A DNA stretch of 64,000 nucleotides from Ehretia macrophylla (GCA_037974665.1 CM075767.1:24143498-24207497), one strand, 5' to 3'; counted from the stretch's first letter, positions 35,993 through 48,743 are shown. Notes: generated by a model from the sequence alone, not told the origin. Made by a program: numbers and translations.

Positions 35993-36604
35993 GCACACTA
36001 AACCCCAAAAAAAAAAAAACAAATATGTATATAGATAATACATATACACATACAGTTCCGCCAAGGAGGGAGGGGAGGGGAAGGGTGGGGTGGGTGGGGT
36101 TTGTGTGTATGTAAATATATATATACACACACACACCAAACCCCAAAAAAAAAAAAAAACAAATATGTATATAGATAATACATATACACATATAGTTCTG
36201 CCAAGGAGGAAGGGGAGGGGAGGGGAGGGGAGGGGATGGGATGGGAGGGGAGGGGGGGTGGGTGGGGTTTGTCTGTACCAAACCCAAAAAAAGAAAAGAA
36301 ACAAATTACGATGAACTTGTTGCTGTTTGTTGCTATATGTTTTTTTTTTTTTTTTTTGTTTGTATTGTAAAGGGCTTTTTTGTCAATTAGTCCATATATT
36401 TTATCGAAAAAATTGTTAAAAACCAGCCAAAATTGCATGAGAGGCGCGTGTACTTCACTTGCTATTAAAACTAACGGATTTATTGACGGAAGGGGTTGTG
36501 GTGCAATTTTTTTAAACCACAGGGGGGTCCGGTGCACTTTTGAAACCACAGGAAAATGTTGTGCACTTTAAGTAAATCGTAGGGGATTACGGTATTATTT
36601 ACCC
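35406..36604. mobile_element. Mutator-type (MULE/MITE) non-autonomous element
   Basis: Terminal inverted repeats of about 120 bases start GGGTAAATAGCACCGTAG (35406) and, inverted, GGGTAAATAATACCGTAAT (from 36604). Both contain AAAAGTGCACCGGACCCCC. A perfect 9-bp duplication TTAATTTTA flanks it (35397-35405 and 36605-36613), as for Mutator transposition. The interior has no transposase, only low-complexity repeats. Confidence 0.93.
35640..36290. repeat. Low-complexity A/T and G-rich repeat array inside the Mutator-type element
   Basis: About four units alternate (TA)n or (CA)n tracts, an A-run after CCAAACCC, TAATACATATACACATA, and a G-rich stretch beginning CCGCCAAGG. The (TA)n run at 35932-35986 and the GGGGA-rich run at 36206-36268 are the purest. 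Long open frames on either strand (for example minus 35535-36287) follow from the low complexity and encode Tyr/Ile/Pro-rich nonsense. Confidence 0.9.
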
Positions 36605-36832
36605 TTAATTTTATATTACAGCAAATACAAACCTTAAATGACATTTTTTCCTTAATTTTATGATAGGACTCCATATTTCTAATAGACTTTGGTCCACTTG
36701 AATTCATCTCTGAGCAATTTGTCCGTATCTCATTGTTAGGGTTTTGCCACATCAGCTTACACATGCATGTACTTCAAACTTAAAATTGCTTGTTTTGTGT
36801 TAGTGTTTCTCATTGGCTCATTCTAATATTAA
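36605..36832. other. Host-like DNA matching 21655-21850
   Basis: Shares GACTTTGGTCCACTTGA, GAGCAATTTGT, TTGCCACATCAG and TTAGTGTTTCTCAT with the earlier block, showing an old duplication. No gene. Confidence 0.55.
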
Positions 36833-39104
36833 TTTTTTTTGTTTGCTAAAAACAAGCGTGTGTTTCATTCATATTTCAAAAATATTTACATAGTTTAGTG
36901 CCCTTACTCAAATCCTAAATATCTACAATGTAGGCAATGCAAATTGCCTGGATCAACAAAGGTTTAATTCTAACCATATACAGCTTTGTTCTAATCAAAA
37001 ATACCATTATCAAAATTTTGATCCTCAATAAGCATAGTGAACCCAAAAATATGATTGCTTCTCTCTTTCCAGATGTGGAAGATGAAAGCACCATGAAACA
37101 ACCTAATTCAAATAGATGAAAGAGTATCATTGCCAGAATGAGAAATAATCCAGGACTCGATTTGGTGCTATAGTTGTAGCTTCGGTCCTTTGGATTTTCG
37201 CCACCCTTTGAGCCAATGCGCTTAGTGAAAGTGCATTGTTGGAAAAGGTGTTCTTTGTCCTCAACACAGTAATGGCAAAAGATGCATAAAGGTGAGATTT
37301 CAAGGCCCCAGGAGATGAGTCTCCTCTTGGTAGGAAGCCTATCAAGCCAATAGAGCCAAGAGCAGAAGGCATGCTTAGGAGTAGCTATTTTGAACCAGAT
37401 GATCTTGGACCAGCCAACAGTAGGGTAGTAGGTTCTGTTAAGGTCCCACCCCAAGGTAGAATGATTGTTACCAGTAGGAGAGTTAACCCATATGATTCTG
37501 TCATCATGATTAGCATCCTGCTTCAAGGAACCAAGGTGGTGGTGGATGAATTATGTTACTCTGTTTTGGTTCAGCCACCTCCATTCTTTTTGCAAAATAC
37601 AACTCTCAACTTTAGCATTCCATTCAATCCCTGATTCGGCAATACTGTTGGAATCGAAAATGTCCTCGAGAATATCCAATAGATTCCAGTAATCCTTCTA
37701 AAAAAGAATGCTTGATCCTTTGCCAATTTTGTGGATCATGTAATATTTTGCTTCATGTCTAAGTAGTTGAAGGATTTTCGTCCATGCCCAAGATGGGCTT
37801 GAAGGCATCGGAAGGCTCCAAAAATGGAAAACCTTAAGGTAATTGGCATAGATCTAACGTACCCAGACTGATTTTTGCCGAGTTTAATGATCCACAGATG
37901 CTTAAAGATATTGGCGTTGTTCACATCAACCAAACGCTTGATACCATCCTCCTCAATTTTTCTTGTGACCGAGTCCCAAGCAACTTTGGTTTTGTTTCCA
38001 GTTCCAGAATTCCTCAAGAAATTAACAAGTTTCTGTTCAATCTCCTTGAGGATGCCTTTTGGGAGTATAAACATGCGAGCCCAGTATGAATGAATGTTGC
38101 TCAAAATGGATCAATCAATTGTAGTCTGCCAACTTGTGAAAGGAGCCGGTTATTCCAGCACTCAATTCGGTTGGTGATGCGCTCAACAAGAACTTTACGA
38201 TGGGATTTTAGCATTCTACCAGGAATTAGAGGCACACCTTAATATTTCATTGGAAAGATGCCTTTCTCGAAGCCCAAGATCTCAATCAGTTGATAACCCA
38301 AATTCTCGCTACATCCGCCAAGGAAGATTTCATTATTTTCAGGATTAACATTGAGGCTCGAAAGAGATTGAAGGAAATCCAGTCCATTCTTGATAAGAGA
38401 AACAGAATTCAACTTGAATTCCCGCCTAATTGATATATTGTTGAGAATTCCTGTAAGCATTTCCATTGCAAGGACAAAGAGGTAGGGGAAATTGGGTCCC
38501 CTTGTCTAAGTCCCCTTGATCCTTTAAAGTATCCAGAAAGACCACCATTAATGGAAATAGAGTATGTAGTAGTGGTAATGCGCAATTCTGAATCCAATTG
38601 ATAAAAGTGCTTGCAAAGTTGAAGGCTTCTAAATTTTGAACAAGAAACTCCAGTCAACCGTATTATATGCTTTTCTTAAATCAGCTTTAATCAAGCAAAT
38701 GGGGCTAGTACCCTTGTTGCCATAATCTTTAACGAGCTCCTAGCCAAGAAAAATGTTATCAGAAATGTTTTTGTTCTTCACAAAAGCACTTTGGACATCT
38801 GAAATAAGAACCTGCATGTGGTTGCTCATTCTGTTAGCAATAACATCAGCAATACACTTATAGATTATATTGCAGCAATTGGTCTGAAATCAAGCATGAC
38901 TAGTGGATTCTTGACTTTTGGAACAACAACAAGAGCCATAGACTTGATCTCAGTAAGAATCTTGCCCGAGTTGAAGAAGGAAAGAACTGGTTTTGTGACT
39001 TCTTCTCTAATGATTCCCCAAGGCACTTTGAAAAAATATGCATTAGAGCCTTCGGGTCCAGGGCTTTTGTTGCTATCAATAGAAAATAGAGCCTTTATAA
39101 CTTC
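36833..39104 (-). pseudogene. Decayed LINE (L1-type) reverse transcriptase, 5'-truncated
   Basis: Non-LTR retrotransposon polymerase remnant. Along the minus strand it reads FSIDSNKSPGPEG, QSAFVKNKNISDNIFL, LIKADLRKAYNTVDW and SRGLRQGDPISP (reverse transcriptase blocks), then SLIKNGLDFLQSLSSLNVNP, VAWDSVTRK, and finally the zinc-binding reverse-transcriptase tail WSKIIWFKIATPKHAF...CIFCHYCVEDKEHLF...C. Many stops and frame changes break it, and the FADD catalytic block expected before SLIKNGLDF is missing. The 3' end is an A8 tail (T8 on the plus strand, about 36834-36841). The 5' side ends at 39104 against the LTR of copia A, which inserted into it or replaced it. Confidence 0.85.
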
Positions 39105-40548
39105 TGTTGAGATTTGGATTTAATCCAAATAATTAATTGCTAACGTTGACTCAATTTAAAGTGGGTCCCATAGCTCAAAATGAATGTTGACTCAATTTAA
39201 AGTGGGTTTCATATCTCAAAACGAGAAGGACTATGTATAATCACGTTCGTCTTTCTGAATAGAAGAATGTAGAATATTCACTTGATTAAATCCAAGAGGT
39301 GAATGAGAAATTAAAGTTCAAAGTTAAAGAATTAATTTGAATTAACTCTTCTAGAAAGGTTAGCAGTTATAATCAAAGGGAAAAAAAAAAAAAAAAACTG
39401 TCTCAGACAGTTTTTCCTGGGACCTTTTTTGTCCAGAAGTCACAAATAACAACTGATCAGTTTGCAAGCACCTGTCTAAAGTGGCACCTCAACTTCTATA
39501 TATAGCCTACGAAGCCAGAACCTTATTCATTCAATTCTTCACTTGCATTCGTAGAGTATTTTAGTATATTTAGAAGAGAGAGTTTCTACATTTATTTTGG
39601 TTCGTCGGTCTTACACATTGCAGTGCTACTAACGTAAGAATGAAATCGTTTCATCCTAGGAGGTTTGCGCCATTGAGCCGTTAGCACTAGTACAGGGCAA
39701 TAAAACCTTAAGGAGATTGGATCCAATCCAAGTCTCGATCTAGAATTTGCATTTGGTCTCTTCAAGTAAGATTTATTATTATTCTATTTTCTTTATTTGT
39801 GGTTCTCTAAATCCACGAAGAATTATTTTATGTTCTAAGTTTTCTCAATTTACATAAGTTATACATCTAGCACTGATTTATCTAACAGACTTAAGGTTTT
39901 AATAGTCTTTGTATAATTTATGTTCATTGTTTATTTTACTATTAGTCTCTTTGTAGTCTACTGTAACAAAAGTTTATAAATCTTTTGGATCAATTTTTAT
40001 TTTTTTTTCCTTTACTCCTCTAGTGTCGAAGTATTTATGTGTTTGCAAATGTAATCAAATATAGTATTTTAATAGTCATCCACATAGAAGCCTTGTGTAA
40101 GTGTACTTTATATTAAATATTTGCATATAATTTGTTGATCGAATTCACGGCACAAAGTTGATACTAATATTATAATATTAGTTTGTATACTAAATTTGAT
40201 AGGATATCTTTTATATATATATATTTATTTTAAGATCTAGAGATAAATAGAATTTTCTGTTTTACAAAGATGTGTTAGTTTATAGAATTTAGATTCTTTC
40301 TTTTATTTCGATTTAATTTCTATATATTCAAAGTTTATATTCTGTATATTTTAGAAGTTAAATTGAGATCTTTCATTCTATTATTTTTGGTTCTTTTTGA
40401 GGAATATTTGAGATTGGGTTTTAATTGGAGTCTGTATTGACAAATACAATATATCATTTTAAATATGTTTTTTAAAGATAGTGTGAATTTTAGAAAAAGG
40501 TGAAATCCTATTCTAATTCTACTATTTCCATTTTCTTTGTTAGAAAAA
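39105..40548 (+). repeat. 5' LTR and leader of copia A (border between them unresolved)
   Basis: TGTTGAGATTTGG start; inverted repeat ACTGTCTCAGACAGT at 39397-39411; TATA-like TATATATAG near 39495, about 40 bases before a C-rich stretch that may hold the transcription start. I cannot place the LTR end or a clear primer-binding site. No coding. Confidence 0.6.
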
Positions 40549-40997
40549 ATGTCAACTGAAAAAGCTAACACCACTACAACTAAAATGGGTCAAAATTTTA
40601 GAACTGGGAATATGACACCACCGGTTAATGTTGTGACGCCTACATTTGTGGCACCTACTTCTGCGCCCATTGGACATGCTGAAAAACCAAAAAAATTTAA
40701 TGGAAATGATTTTAAAAGGTGGCATCAAAAAATGCTATTTTATTTGACCACCTTGAGTTTGGCTAGATTTATGCAAGAGGATGCACCTGAGATGGGTGAC
40801 AATCCGAATAGACAAACTGTCGCTGCTGTGGATGCATGGAAACATGCAAATTTTCTCTGCAAGAATTATATCCTCAATGGATTGGACAATTCATTATATA
40901 ATATCTATAGTCCAATCAAAACTGCTAAGGCCTTGTGGGAATCTCTCGACAAAAAATACAAGACCGAAGATGCCGATACAAAGAAATTTGTGGTGGG
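40549..40997 (+). pseudogene. Copia A gag, N-terminal part
   Basis: Starts MSTEKANTTTTKMGQNF; HAEKPKKFNGNDFKRWHQKM and YNIYSPIKTAKALWESLDKK are typical of copia gag (UBN2-type) N-termini. The capsid protein packages element RNA. The frame runs to KKFVVG, where a complete second element inserts after GTGGG. The same frame resumes at 48739-48744 with VGKFLDFKM, so removing one GTGGG copy and the insert leaves the codons intact. The start is chosen at the first ATG giving the conserved N-terminus. Confidence 0.85.
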
Positions 40998-41895
40998 TGT
41001 TAGTTTCTGGTTATTAGCGTGTTGTAACAAAAGTTAAACAAACTAAATATAAGATTACAGAAAGTAAAGACACTGATATTTAACGTGGTTCAACCGTGCA
41101 GTCTACGTCCACGGGACCTCCCCTGGTCCAACAAACCTGTTTCATTAATAAATCACAAGTTACAATATCAATGGACTTACACAAATAAAGACTCATTCTT
41201 CACTTTGACGCCTTGATGAAGAACTCCTTAATGAACCTAGGTTTGGCGAACTCCCCTCGACTTACAACGTTCTCTCCCGAGAACTACACCTTCTTCTCTC
41301 GAAGAATGAATAAAACAAAGAACAAACTAAAAACTCTTCATATCAAAGATTAAAACAATAAGCATAGCGGAAGTATAAATAAGCTGTCTGTTTCACAGTT
41401 TGTTGCAGCAATACATGGATTATCAGATTTTCTCTGTTACTGACTTCTGTTGCAGCACATTGTCAATCTGCTGCAGCAAAACCTGACAGCTCGAAAATAT
41501 TAAAGAAATATTCTTTTTTAGCTTTGTTTTTTTCACTCTATTCTACACCACTTTCAAACGTGTGAGGCTCTGTATATATGCTGAATTAGTTGCCTAAATC
41601 TCCACAAGGTAATCCGTGCTTGGGCCTTGAGATTTATGGAATGTCTTTATCTCCAAGCAATTCTTGAATAAAGCAACCTTCCTTTCTTGAATAAGGAAAC
41701 TTCAATCACCTTTAATTAAATGTCAATTTGCCTTTTCAACTCTCTTAAAAATATAGTAAACCTGTCAATCAAAGTTTGCCAAACATATCTGCATATATCA
41801 TAATTAAATTCAGTCAAAGCATAATTTTGGCAAAACACAAGCCAATTAATTTCACAGCACTTGCTGCAGCAAAGGGTGCAGCAAGGGGCGTAACA
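40998..41895 (-). repeat. 3' LTR of copia B
   Basis: 898-base LTR ending GGGGCGTAACA, identical in layout to the split right-hand LTR, with few visible differences. Confidence 0.93.
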
Positions 41896-41914
41896 AGCTC
41901 CCCCTTTGGCTTTG

Positions 41915-43292
41915 TTTTGGCAAAACTAAATATCAGAGTAATATCATCAGTGTACCTTCGCATAAGACAGAGCCAATGAAAACATAACACTAAACATATC
42001 AAAGTATCAGAGCAGAGATTAAAACAACCAAATGAAACAAACTATATCAGAGCAAGGATAGGAAAAGAACAAGATAAAAGTTCAAAATCAGAGCAGAAAA
42101 ACATCAGAGCAAAAATAGCAAAAACACAAGATATAATGATATAATCCCATGATATAATCCCATTTATCTCCCATTTTTTTGTCAAACAAAGGCAAAGAGT
42201 TAAGCATCTAATGATGCCATCTATTGCAACACAGCTTGGAACTGTTGTAACAATTTCCTCACATCAGCTCCTGCTGCAATAGAAACAGGAACTGTAGTTC
42301 GCTCCCCCTGAGTACCTGCTTGATGTGAAATAAAACGGGTAAGCAAAACTTAAAGCAATTGAATGTGCCACTGATTTTTCCACTTAAAATTTCAGTTATG
42401 ACACATCAACATAAAGTGGTAATTGCTCTAGCTCTTGCTGCAGCACCGTTCATCAGAAACAAAAGCTTTGCTGCGACAAAACCATTAGTTCTTCATCTTT
42501 AATGCAACAAAAACATAACTAACAGATAGGCAAAATTTGTGCTATAGCAAATTGTGACCAGACTTAGTGTCAAAAACTTGGTATATGAGATTATGCTGCA
42601 ATATACGTCAACTAAACAAATTCCACACTTTGACGTTCAACCCTTAAGATTCTTTTGACCCTTAAAAAAAAATCAGAATTTAAAAACAAACATATTCTCA
42701 TTAGTATGAACTCTAAGTCACCACTCAAGCTTCTACTGATCATATGCATAAATCAAACAAGTATTTCAAGTGTGGACCATGTGTGTGTGTGTTTCATGTT
42801 CAAGTCAATCTAGATGGTTCTCAACATCCATCACATCAGGTTAAATTAGAAGCAATACTTGTTCCAACATACCTGGTCCTCTAATCACCCTGCAAGATTT
42901 TATATATAACCATCTTTCAAACAAGAGTTTCAAGATTTTTTTTTATTCTTTTGGTATGACGGCTTTCACTCTAGAACCATTCTTTGTGGTCTTAGGTAGT
43001 CCTTTCCATTCTAAATTTTGCTGCAATATCCTGTATATGATTTTTCCTTTTGACAAGGTGAATAGAATTCAAGAATAAATCTCAAAAAGACTTCTCTTTG
43101 TTAGATCCCCAGTCGTTCAAGTAAGTTCAAAATCTTTTCCTGTTGAGACTTCAATTTAAGCTTCATCAGAGTAACAAGACATGATGTGCAGTGATAATAT
43201 GGTTCCACAAATGAAATCACTAGCTGATTTATACATATAATTTCCAATGATCTAGTGATGAACCAATGCACATACACACAAACCATTTTATC
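41915..43292 (-). other. 3' untranslated region of copia B
   Basis: AT-rich with many GCTGCAGCA/TGCTGCAACA words that also occur in the LTR and gag. No coding signal beyond the RNase H tail. Confidence 0.6.
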
Positions 43293-45284
43293 TTATAGAG
43301 AATAGATGCCTAAGGCTTTTCTCAATGTCTCAAACCTTCCAGAGTCTAGTGCCTTAGTGAAGATAGCTGCTAGTTGATTTTCTATTGCAACATAGTTTGA
43401 AACAACCTTTTTATGCTCAACTGGACAAGGTAAAACTGATTTTCTTACCCAGATTTGTTTCACTTTTTGTTGTGACAAATTCGCTTTCATTTGTGGTGGC
43501 CTCCTAAAATTATCATGAACAAAAGGTTTAGCAAACTTACTTCTTTTCAGCATGTCAATGTACCTGTAGCATCGTGGTCTGATGTGTCCAAGAGTGTGGC
43601 AAAAATGACAAACTGGCATAAACTTCTTTTTCTTAAATTCTAGAATTTTACTCTCTGCTGCAGCTTTTGTTGCAACATCAGTTGTGACAGCAGTAGTCTT
43701 GTTATTCTGTTTTGTTGCAACAGATTGTTCCACTTTTGGTTTTTCAGCTTCTTTGACAAACACAGTTTGACTTGTTGATGCTCCTCCTTGATATCCCAAT
43801 CCAGTATGATCCCTGCAAGACTTTTGAATAGATAACATATAATCAAGTTTATTCGTACATGAGTTCATCATCTTGAAGCCTCGCTAAATCTGTGACAGTT
43901 CCTGCTGCAGCATGTTGGCCTTTTGCTGACTTTCTCCTAATGACTTCTGCAAATCAACCTTTTCTCTTTCAATTTCAGCAATTTTGGTTAATTGATCTTG
44001 ATTCACCCTACACACGATCAACCATTTTTGGTACATCATTTTGTAGGTCCTTATGAACTTTTCTTCTTCTTCATCACTGTCCAATTCAGAATCAGTTTCA
44101 CCATCTGAAATAACCAATCTTGCTACTGATGTTGTTGTAAATTTTGTTGCAGTGTGTTCAGTTCCTGTCTCAGCATCTGTCACAGCGTCTGTCTCAGCAT
44201 ATGTCTGGTTTGCTGCAGCACAGAACGCAACATAGTTGCTTGTGTGCTCTTCATCGCTACTGCTGCTACTTTTTGACTCGCCATCGCTCCAAGCTGTATT
44301 CAAAGCTTTCTTTCTTCGTTTCAGGGTATTGGCACACTTTGATTAAATGTGACCAAATCCTTCACACTCTCTACATTGAATTCCCTTATTCTTTTTCTTT
44401 CCATCAAACATTTTTTCATTGTGCTTTTTGAAAGTTTCAGTATTTGCTACAGCATGAGGATTTTTGCCTATGCTTGTGAACTTTGGGCCTTTAGCTTGAT
44501 TCTTCCATTTTTTAAACACCTTTTTGAAATTATTTGTTATAAGAGCCAGAGATTCCGTCAATTCATCATCATCAGAAAGATCTTCATCCTCCGGCTTTTA
44601 AATTTCTGCTTGTAATGCAATGCCATTTTCTTTTCTTTTCTGCTTGAATTTAATCTCAAAGGTCTGTAGAGACCTCATAAGTTCATCAAGCTTCATAGTA
44701 TCCACATTTTTTGCTTCTTCGATTGTTGCAACCTTAATAGCAAATCTGTCCGGAAGTGACCTTAACGTTTTTCTCACCATCTTGGAGTCTGAGTATTTTT
44801 CTCCTAGTGCAAAAGCTTCGTTTGCAATGTCACAAAGCTTAGCATTAAATTCAGCAATGGTTTCATCCTTGTACATCCGCAATTCTTCAAACCTTGTTGC
44901 AAGTATTTGTAATTTCGACACTTTCACTGCAGCAGTACCTTCATATGTTGTCTGCAAGATTTTCCAAGCTTCTTTCGCTGTTTCACAGGATGAAATAAGC
45001 TTGAATTGATTCAGATCCACGACATTAAAAATAGCATTCAACGCCTTTGAATTGTGGGTGGCTGCCGAGTCTTCAGCTTTGGTTCATTGTAATTCAGATT
45101 TTTTCTCAACAGTGCCTTCAGCAGTTATGGCAGTAGGGTGTTCCTATCCACGTAACACAGCTCTCCAAGTAGCTTCATCAATAGCTTTAATGAAAGCTTT
45201 CATCTGTGCCTTCCAGTATGAATAGTTTATGCCATCGAGAAGAGGTGGTTTATTGATTGATCTGCTATCACGTAGAGTGTCCAT
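43293..45284 (-). pseudogene. Copia B gag fused by deletion to the RNase H tail
   Basis: The start at 45284 gives MDTLRDSRSINKPPLLDG and NYSYWKAQMKAF, the usual copia gag opening. It continues through LNQFKLISSCETAKEAW and FEELRMYKDETIAEFNAKL (UBN2 capsid), a zinc knuckle CRECEGFGH, an acidic Ser-rich stretch, coiled-coil residues around VDLQKSLGESQQKA, and a second knuckle CHFCHTLGHIRPRC. After QIWVRKS the sequence jumps to ENQLAAIFTKALDSGRF and LGIYSL, the C-terminus of copia RNase H. Protease, integrase and reverse transcriptase are deleted. Several stops interrupt the frame, for example TGG-to-TAG and CAA-to-TAA type changes. Confidence 0.85.
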
Positions 45285-45358
45285 ATCTGCAAAAATAACC
45301 AGAAAAACTCTTCCAAATATCTAACTGAGTCAGTTCAGTAACTTGCTCTGATACCACT

Positions 45359-46282
45359 TGTTAGTTTCTGGTTATTAGCGTGTTGTAACAAAAGTTAAAC
45401 AAACTAAATATAAGATTACAAAAAGTAAAGACACTGAGATTTAACGTGGTTTAACCTTGCGGTCTACGTCCACGGGATCTTCCCTGGTCCAACAAACCTG
45501 TTTCATTAATAAATCACAAGTTACAATATCAATGGACTTACACAAATAAAGACTCCCTCTTGACTTTGACGCCTTGATGAAGAACTCCTTAATGAACCTA
45601 GGTTTGGCGAGCTCCCCTCGACTTGCAACGTTCTCTCTCGAGAACTACACCTTCTTCTCCTGAAAAATGAATAAAACAAAGAACAAACTAAAAACTCTTC
45701 CTATCAAAGATTAAAATAATAAGCATAGCAGAAGTATAAATAAGCTGTCTATTTCACAGTTTGCTGCAACAATACATGGATTATCAGATTTCCTCTGTTA
45801 CTGACTTCTGTTGCAACACATCGTCAATCTGCTGCAGCAAAACCTAACAACTCGAAAATATTAAAGAAATCTTCTTTTTCAGCTTTGTTTTTTTCACTCT
45901 ATTCTACACCACTTTCAAACATATGAGGCTCTGTATATATGCTGAATTAATTACCTAAATCTCCACAAGGTAATCCGTGCTTGGGCCTTGAGATTTATAG
46001 AATGTCTTTGTCTCCAAGCAATTCTTGAATAAGGTAACCTTCCTTTCTTGAATAAGGAAACTTCAATCACCTTTAATTAAATGTCAATTTGCCTTTTCAA
46101 CTCTCTTGAAAATATAGTAAACCTATCAATCAAAGTTTGCCAAACATATCTGCATATACCATAATTAAATTTAGTCAAAGCATAATTGTGATACCCCAGA
46201 CCTAGCATGTAGTGAATAGTGTCTATTTGCATATATTTATGTGTTAATTTAATTGATTGGTTGAATTTAAGTGTTTATTTTA

Positions 46283-46344
<62 letters not shown>

Positions 46345-48738
46345 GTAACTTTACTTTTAATATTTCTTTAAATGTGTAATTAGCAATTAATTAAATTATA
46401 TAAATGCTTAATCTCTTATTTTGTTATTTGTAAAATGTGATGTTACTTTTTTATGTCTAATAAATTAGTTTTCATCATTTTAAAATGAGCCCCAAGTTCG
46501 GGGTGATTTTTGAAGTACGTTATTTTTTAAATTTTAAATGTTATTTTCATTATATGTTTATTTTCGTGCATACATTCATAACTTTTATGTGTATGGTATT
46601 TCGGAAAGGTTGGTAGAAAATTGATTAGTATAATAAAAGAATAGTGTTCGGGGTGTAAAATTTGACTATTTTATTTTTCAAAATTTATATTTTTCCTTTG
46701 TTACTTACCTTATTAGAAGTATTTCGTTTATTGGAACTATATGCATAACATGTCGAGAACGTAAGATATAAAAATATTAGTGTCCTGAATGAATAGTGTT
46801 ACGAAAGACTAGTAACTTTTTGTAGAATTTTTATTTGGGCCTTTAGAGATTTTAGCTAACCTTGGACCTTTGGTTACCATTTTAATTAATTCAACTAAGC
46901 CCATTTAGCAAGCCCAAGCCCAAGCCCATTGTAAGTCATTAGTTAGCTTTTATTAGTTATTTGAAGACCAAAAATAAAAAAAAAATAAAAAAAAGAGATG
47001 AAGAAATCGTGAAAGGCAGAGAGAAAAAAGGGAGAAGAGAAAGTTTACCTAGTACTTGATCTTTGATGCTATCCAAGTGTTTTCCAAGCAAATTCAAGCT
47101 ATGATCTTGCTCAACTAAGGACCTAGGTGAGGGCTAGCATCTCTTTGTGCATTATTTTTGCTTGTTCTTGTTTTTTTTAAGTTTGTTTCAAAGTAGACAA
47201 AAGTGGTAATGTGTTCTTTTACATATCTAGCTTGTGTATTAGAGTTCATAATGTTGTAGGAGTGTTCTTTTGCTAGTATTTGAAGTTTTTATGATAGTTT
47301 ATTGATAGAATAAAGTTTAGTTAGTTAAATGTAAAATACTAGACAAAGTGTTTGTTTAAATGCATAAATGAAGTGTAGGAATGTTATATAGGCTAAAGTA
47401 ATGGTTATTGTTGGCTCAAATGCAAGAAATAACAAGAAGATGATAAGCAAGCAAAATTCGGATTTGGACACTGTACTGCCCCTGACTTCCGAAGTAGTTT
47501 TGGTATAGCAAATGTGCTTAGAATTGAACAAAATTTATATGGCAGCTAGATTAGACAGTTTAGAACAAATGTTGATTTCTAGAGCTAAGGCAAATTCTAA
47601 CGTTTTGACCCCGCGATTTAGCTATTTCCGAAATGTGTCTGAAAATCGCTGGTGCAGGGGGCACTTCGCGCAGTTGCACGGAAAAGGTCATAACTTGTGG
47701 AATTTAGATCGGAATTGAGTTTTGCTTGAGGCTAAAGTCATCTACACTCAAAGAGCTACGTTTATAAATAAAAATCAGTCAGTTTGGAGGACTATAGCAT
47801 AGGTAACCGAATAAATAAAGTTAAGTATCTGCAAGAAATTGAAAGATGTTTTAGCTAGTTGATGATTGACATTAATGATTGTGATTGCTAGATAGTAAAA
47901 TTATGGATTCTCATTGTGTAGATGTGCATATTGGAGTTAAATGATGGTTATAAAATATTCAATATGATTTATTAGGTGTTATGTTAACAATGTGGTATTT
48001 TGGTATTGATTGTTAGTTAAATGATAATTATAGTGTTGTGGTTGTTGTTGTGTTAGGAGTGGGAGATAATAGATATTTCATGTTCAATGTTTGAAAGAAT
48101 GCTTGTAAGAAGATTGTGGGAGCTCAAGAAGAAATTAGCTAGTATGTATATTCATAAATATACAAGATTTAGAGTTTTAGTTAGCTCTCACTATATATAT
48201 TGGAATTTCGAGTAAATGAACTAACTACACCATGTGTACGTGTATGTGTGTTAAATTGAGGCTTCAATTAGGTGCTTTAGACGTTAGTGGAACTAATCAT
48301 AGGCTCACGTGAGATTAAATTCCTCGGAAATGTGCTAAAATGCAAATTTAGTAATCTTTAAAAAGAGGACTTTTTCCGTTGTGCAATCCGGGCAAGTTTG
48401 GGCTATGGTTTGGATATCCTTGGGGTAAGGAAACACTTTTGATGCTTTCGTTACGCGAAATTAGGGCTCGGTTAGTATAATTGTAGTTAAAACCCGCTCG
48501 GGGCCTTCCCGAGTTTTTGCTTCTAAAATGGGTTTTTATGATCTTAATAGGTGTCTCTTGGCTTGGTTGGGAATGTAGTATGGTTAGGTTGTTGGTTTGG
48601 ATTTGGGTTGAGAATAACATGGTTATTAGAGTCTCCGGTCTCGTGAGGGATCGGGACGTTACAATAATTTTGGCAAAACATAAGCCAATTAATTTCACAG
48701 CATTTGCTGCAGCAAAGAATGCAGCAAGGGGCATAACA
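45359..48738 (-). repeat. 5' LTR of copia B, interrupted by a solo LTR
   Basis: The pieces 45359-46186 and 48669-48738 sum to 898 bases, the same length as the other LTR. The break is at CATAAT, duplicated by the insertion. Confidence 0.92.
46187..48663 (+). mobile_element. 2.48-kb solo LTR inside the copia B LTR
   Basis: TGTGATACCCCAGACC to GGGACGTTACA with a perfect ATAAT duplication (46182-46186 and 48664-48668). The segment 47340-48590 closely matches 25410-26640 of the larger solo LTR. The roughly 2.3 kb that follows in the larger copy is missing here, with only the last 60 bases retained. (TA)n at about 46287-46341. Confidence 0.93.
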
Positions 48739-48743
48739 GTGGG

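Larger units (their letters stand above)
40998..48738 (-). mobile_element. Ty1/copia element B, a gag-only deletion derivative
   Basis: LTRs of 898 bases (40998-41895 and 45359-46186 plus 48669-48738) start TGTTAGTTTCTGG. The target duplication GTGGG is perfect (40993-40997 and 48739-48743). On the minus strand the primer-binding site (GCTCTGATACCA complement, 45345-45356) and polypurine tract (CAAAGCCAAAGGGGGAGCT, 41896-41914) are both intact. The right LTR is split by a solo LTR. Without that insert the element is about 5.26 kb and keeps only gag joined to the tail of RNase H. Confidence 0.93.

Noticed and set aside
35535..36549. Long overlapping open frames on both strands
   Set aside because: They arise from (TA)n, (CA)n and G-rich repeats of the Mutator-type element; the products are low-complexity Tyr/Ile/Pro/Phe strings.
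44620..45009. 129-codon plus-strand frame
   Set aside because: Antisense shadow of copia B gag.
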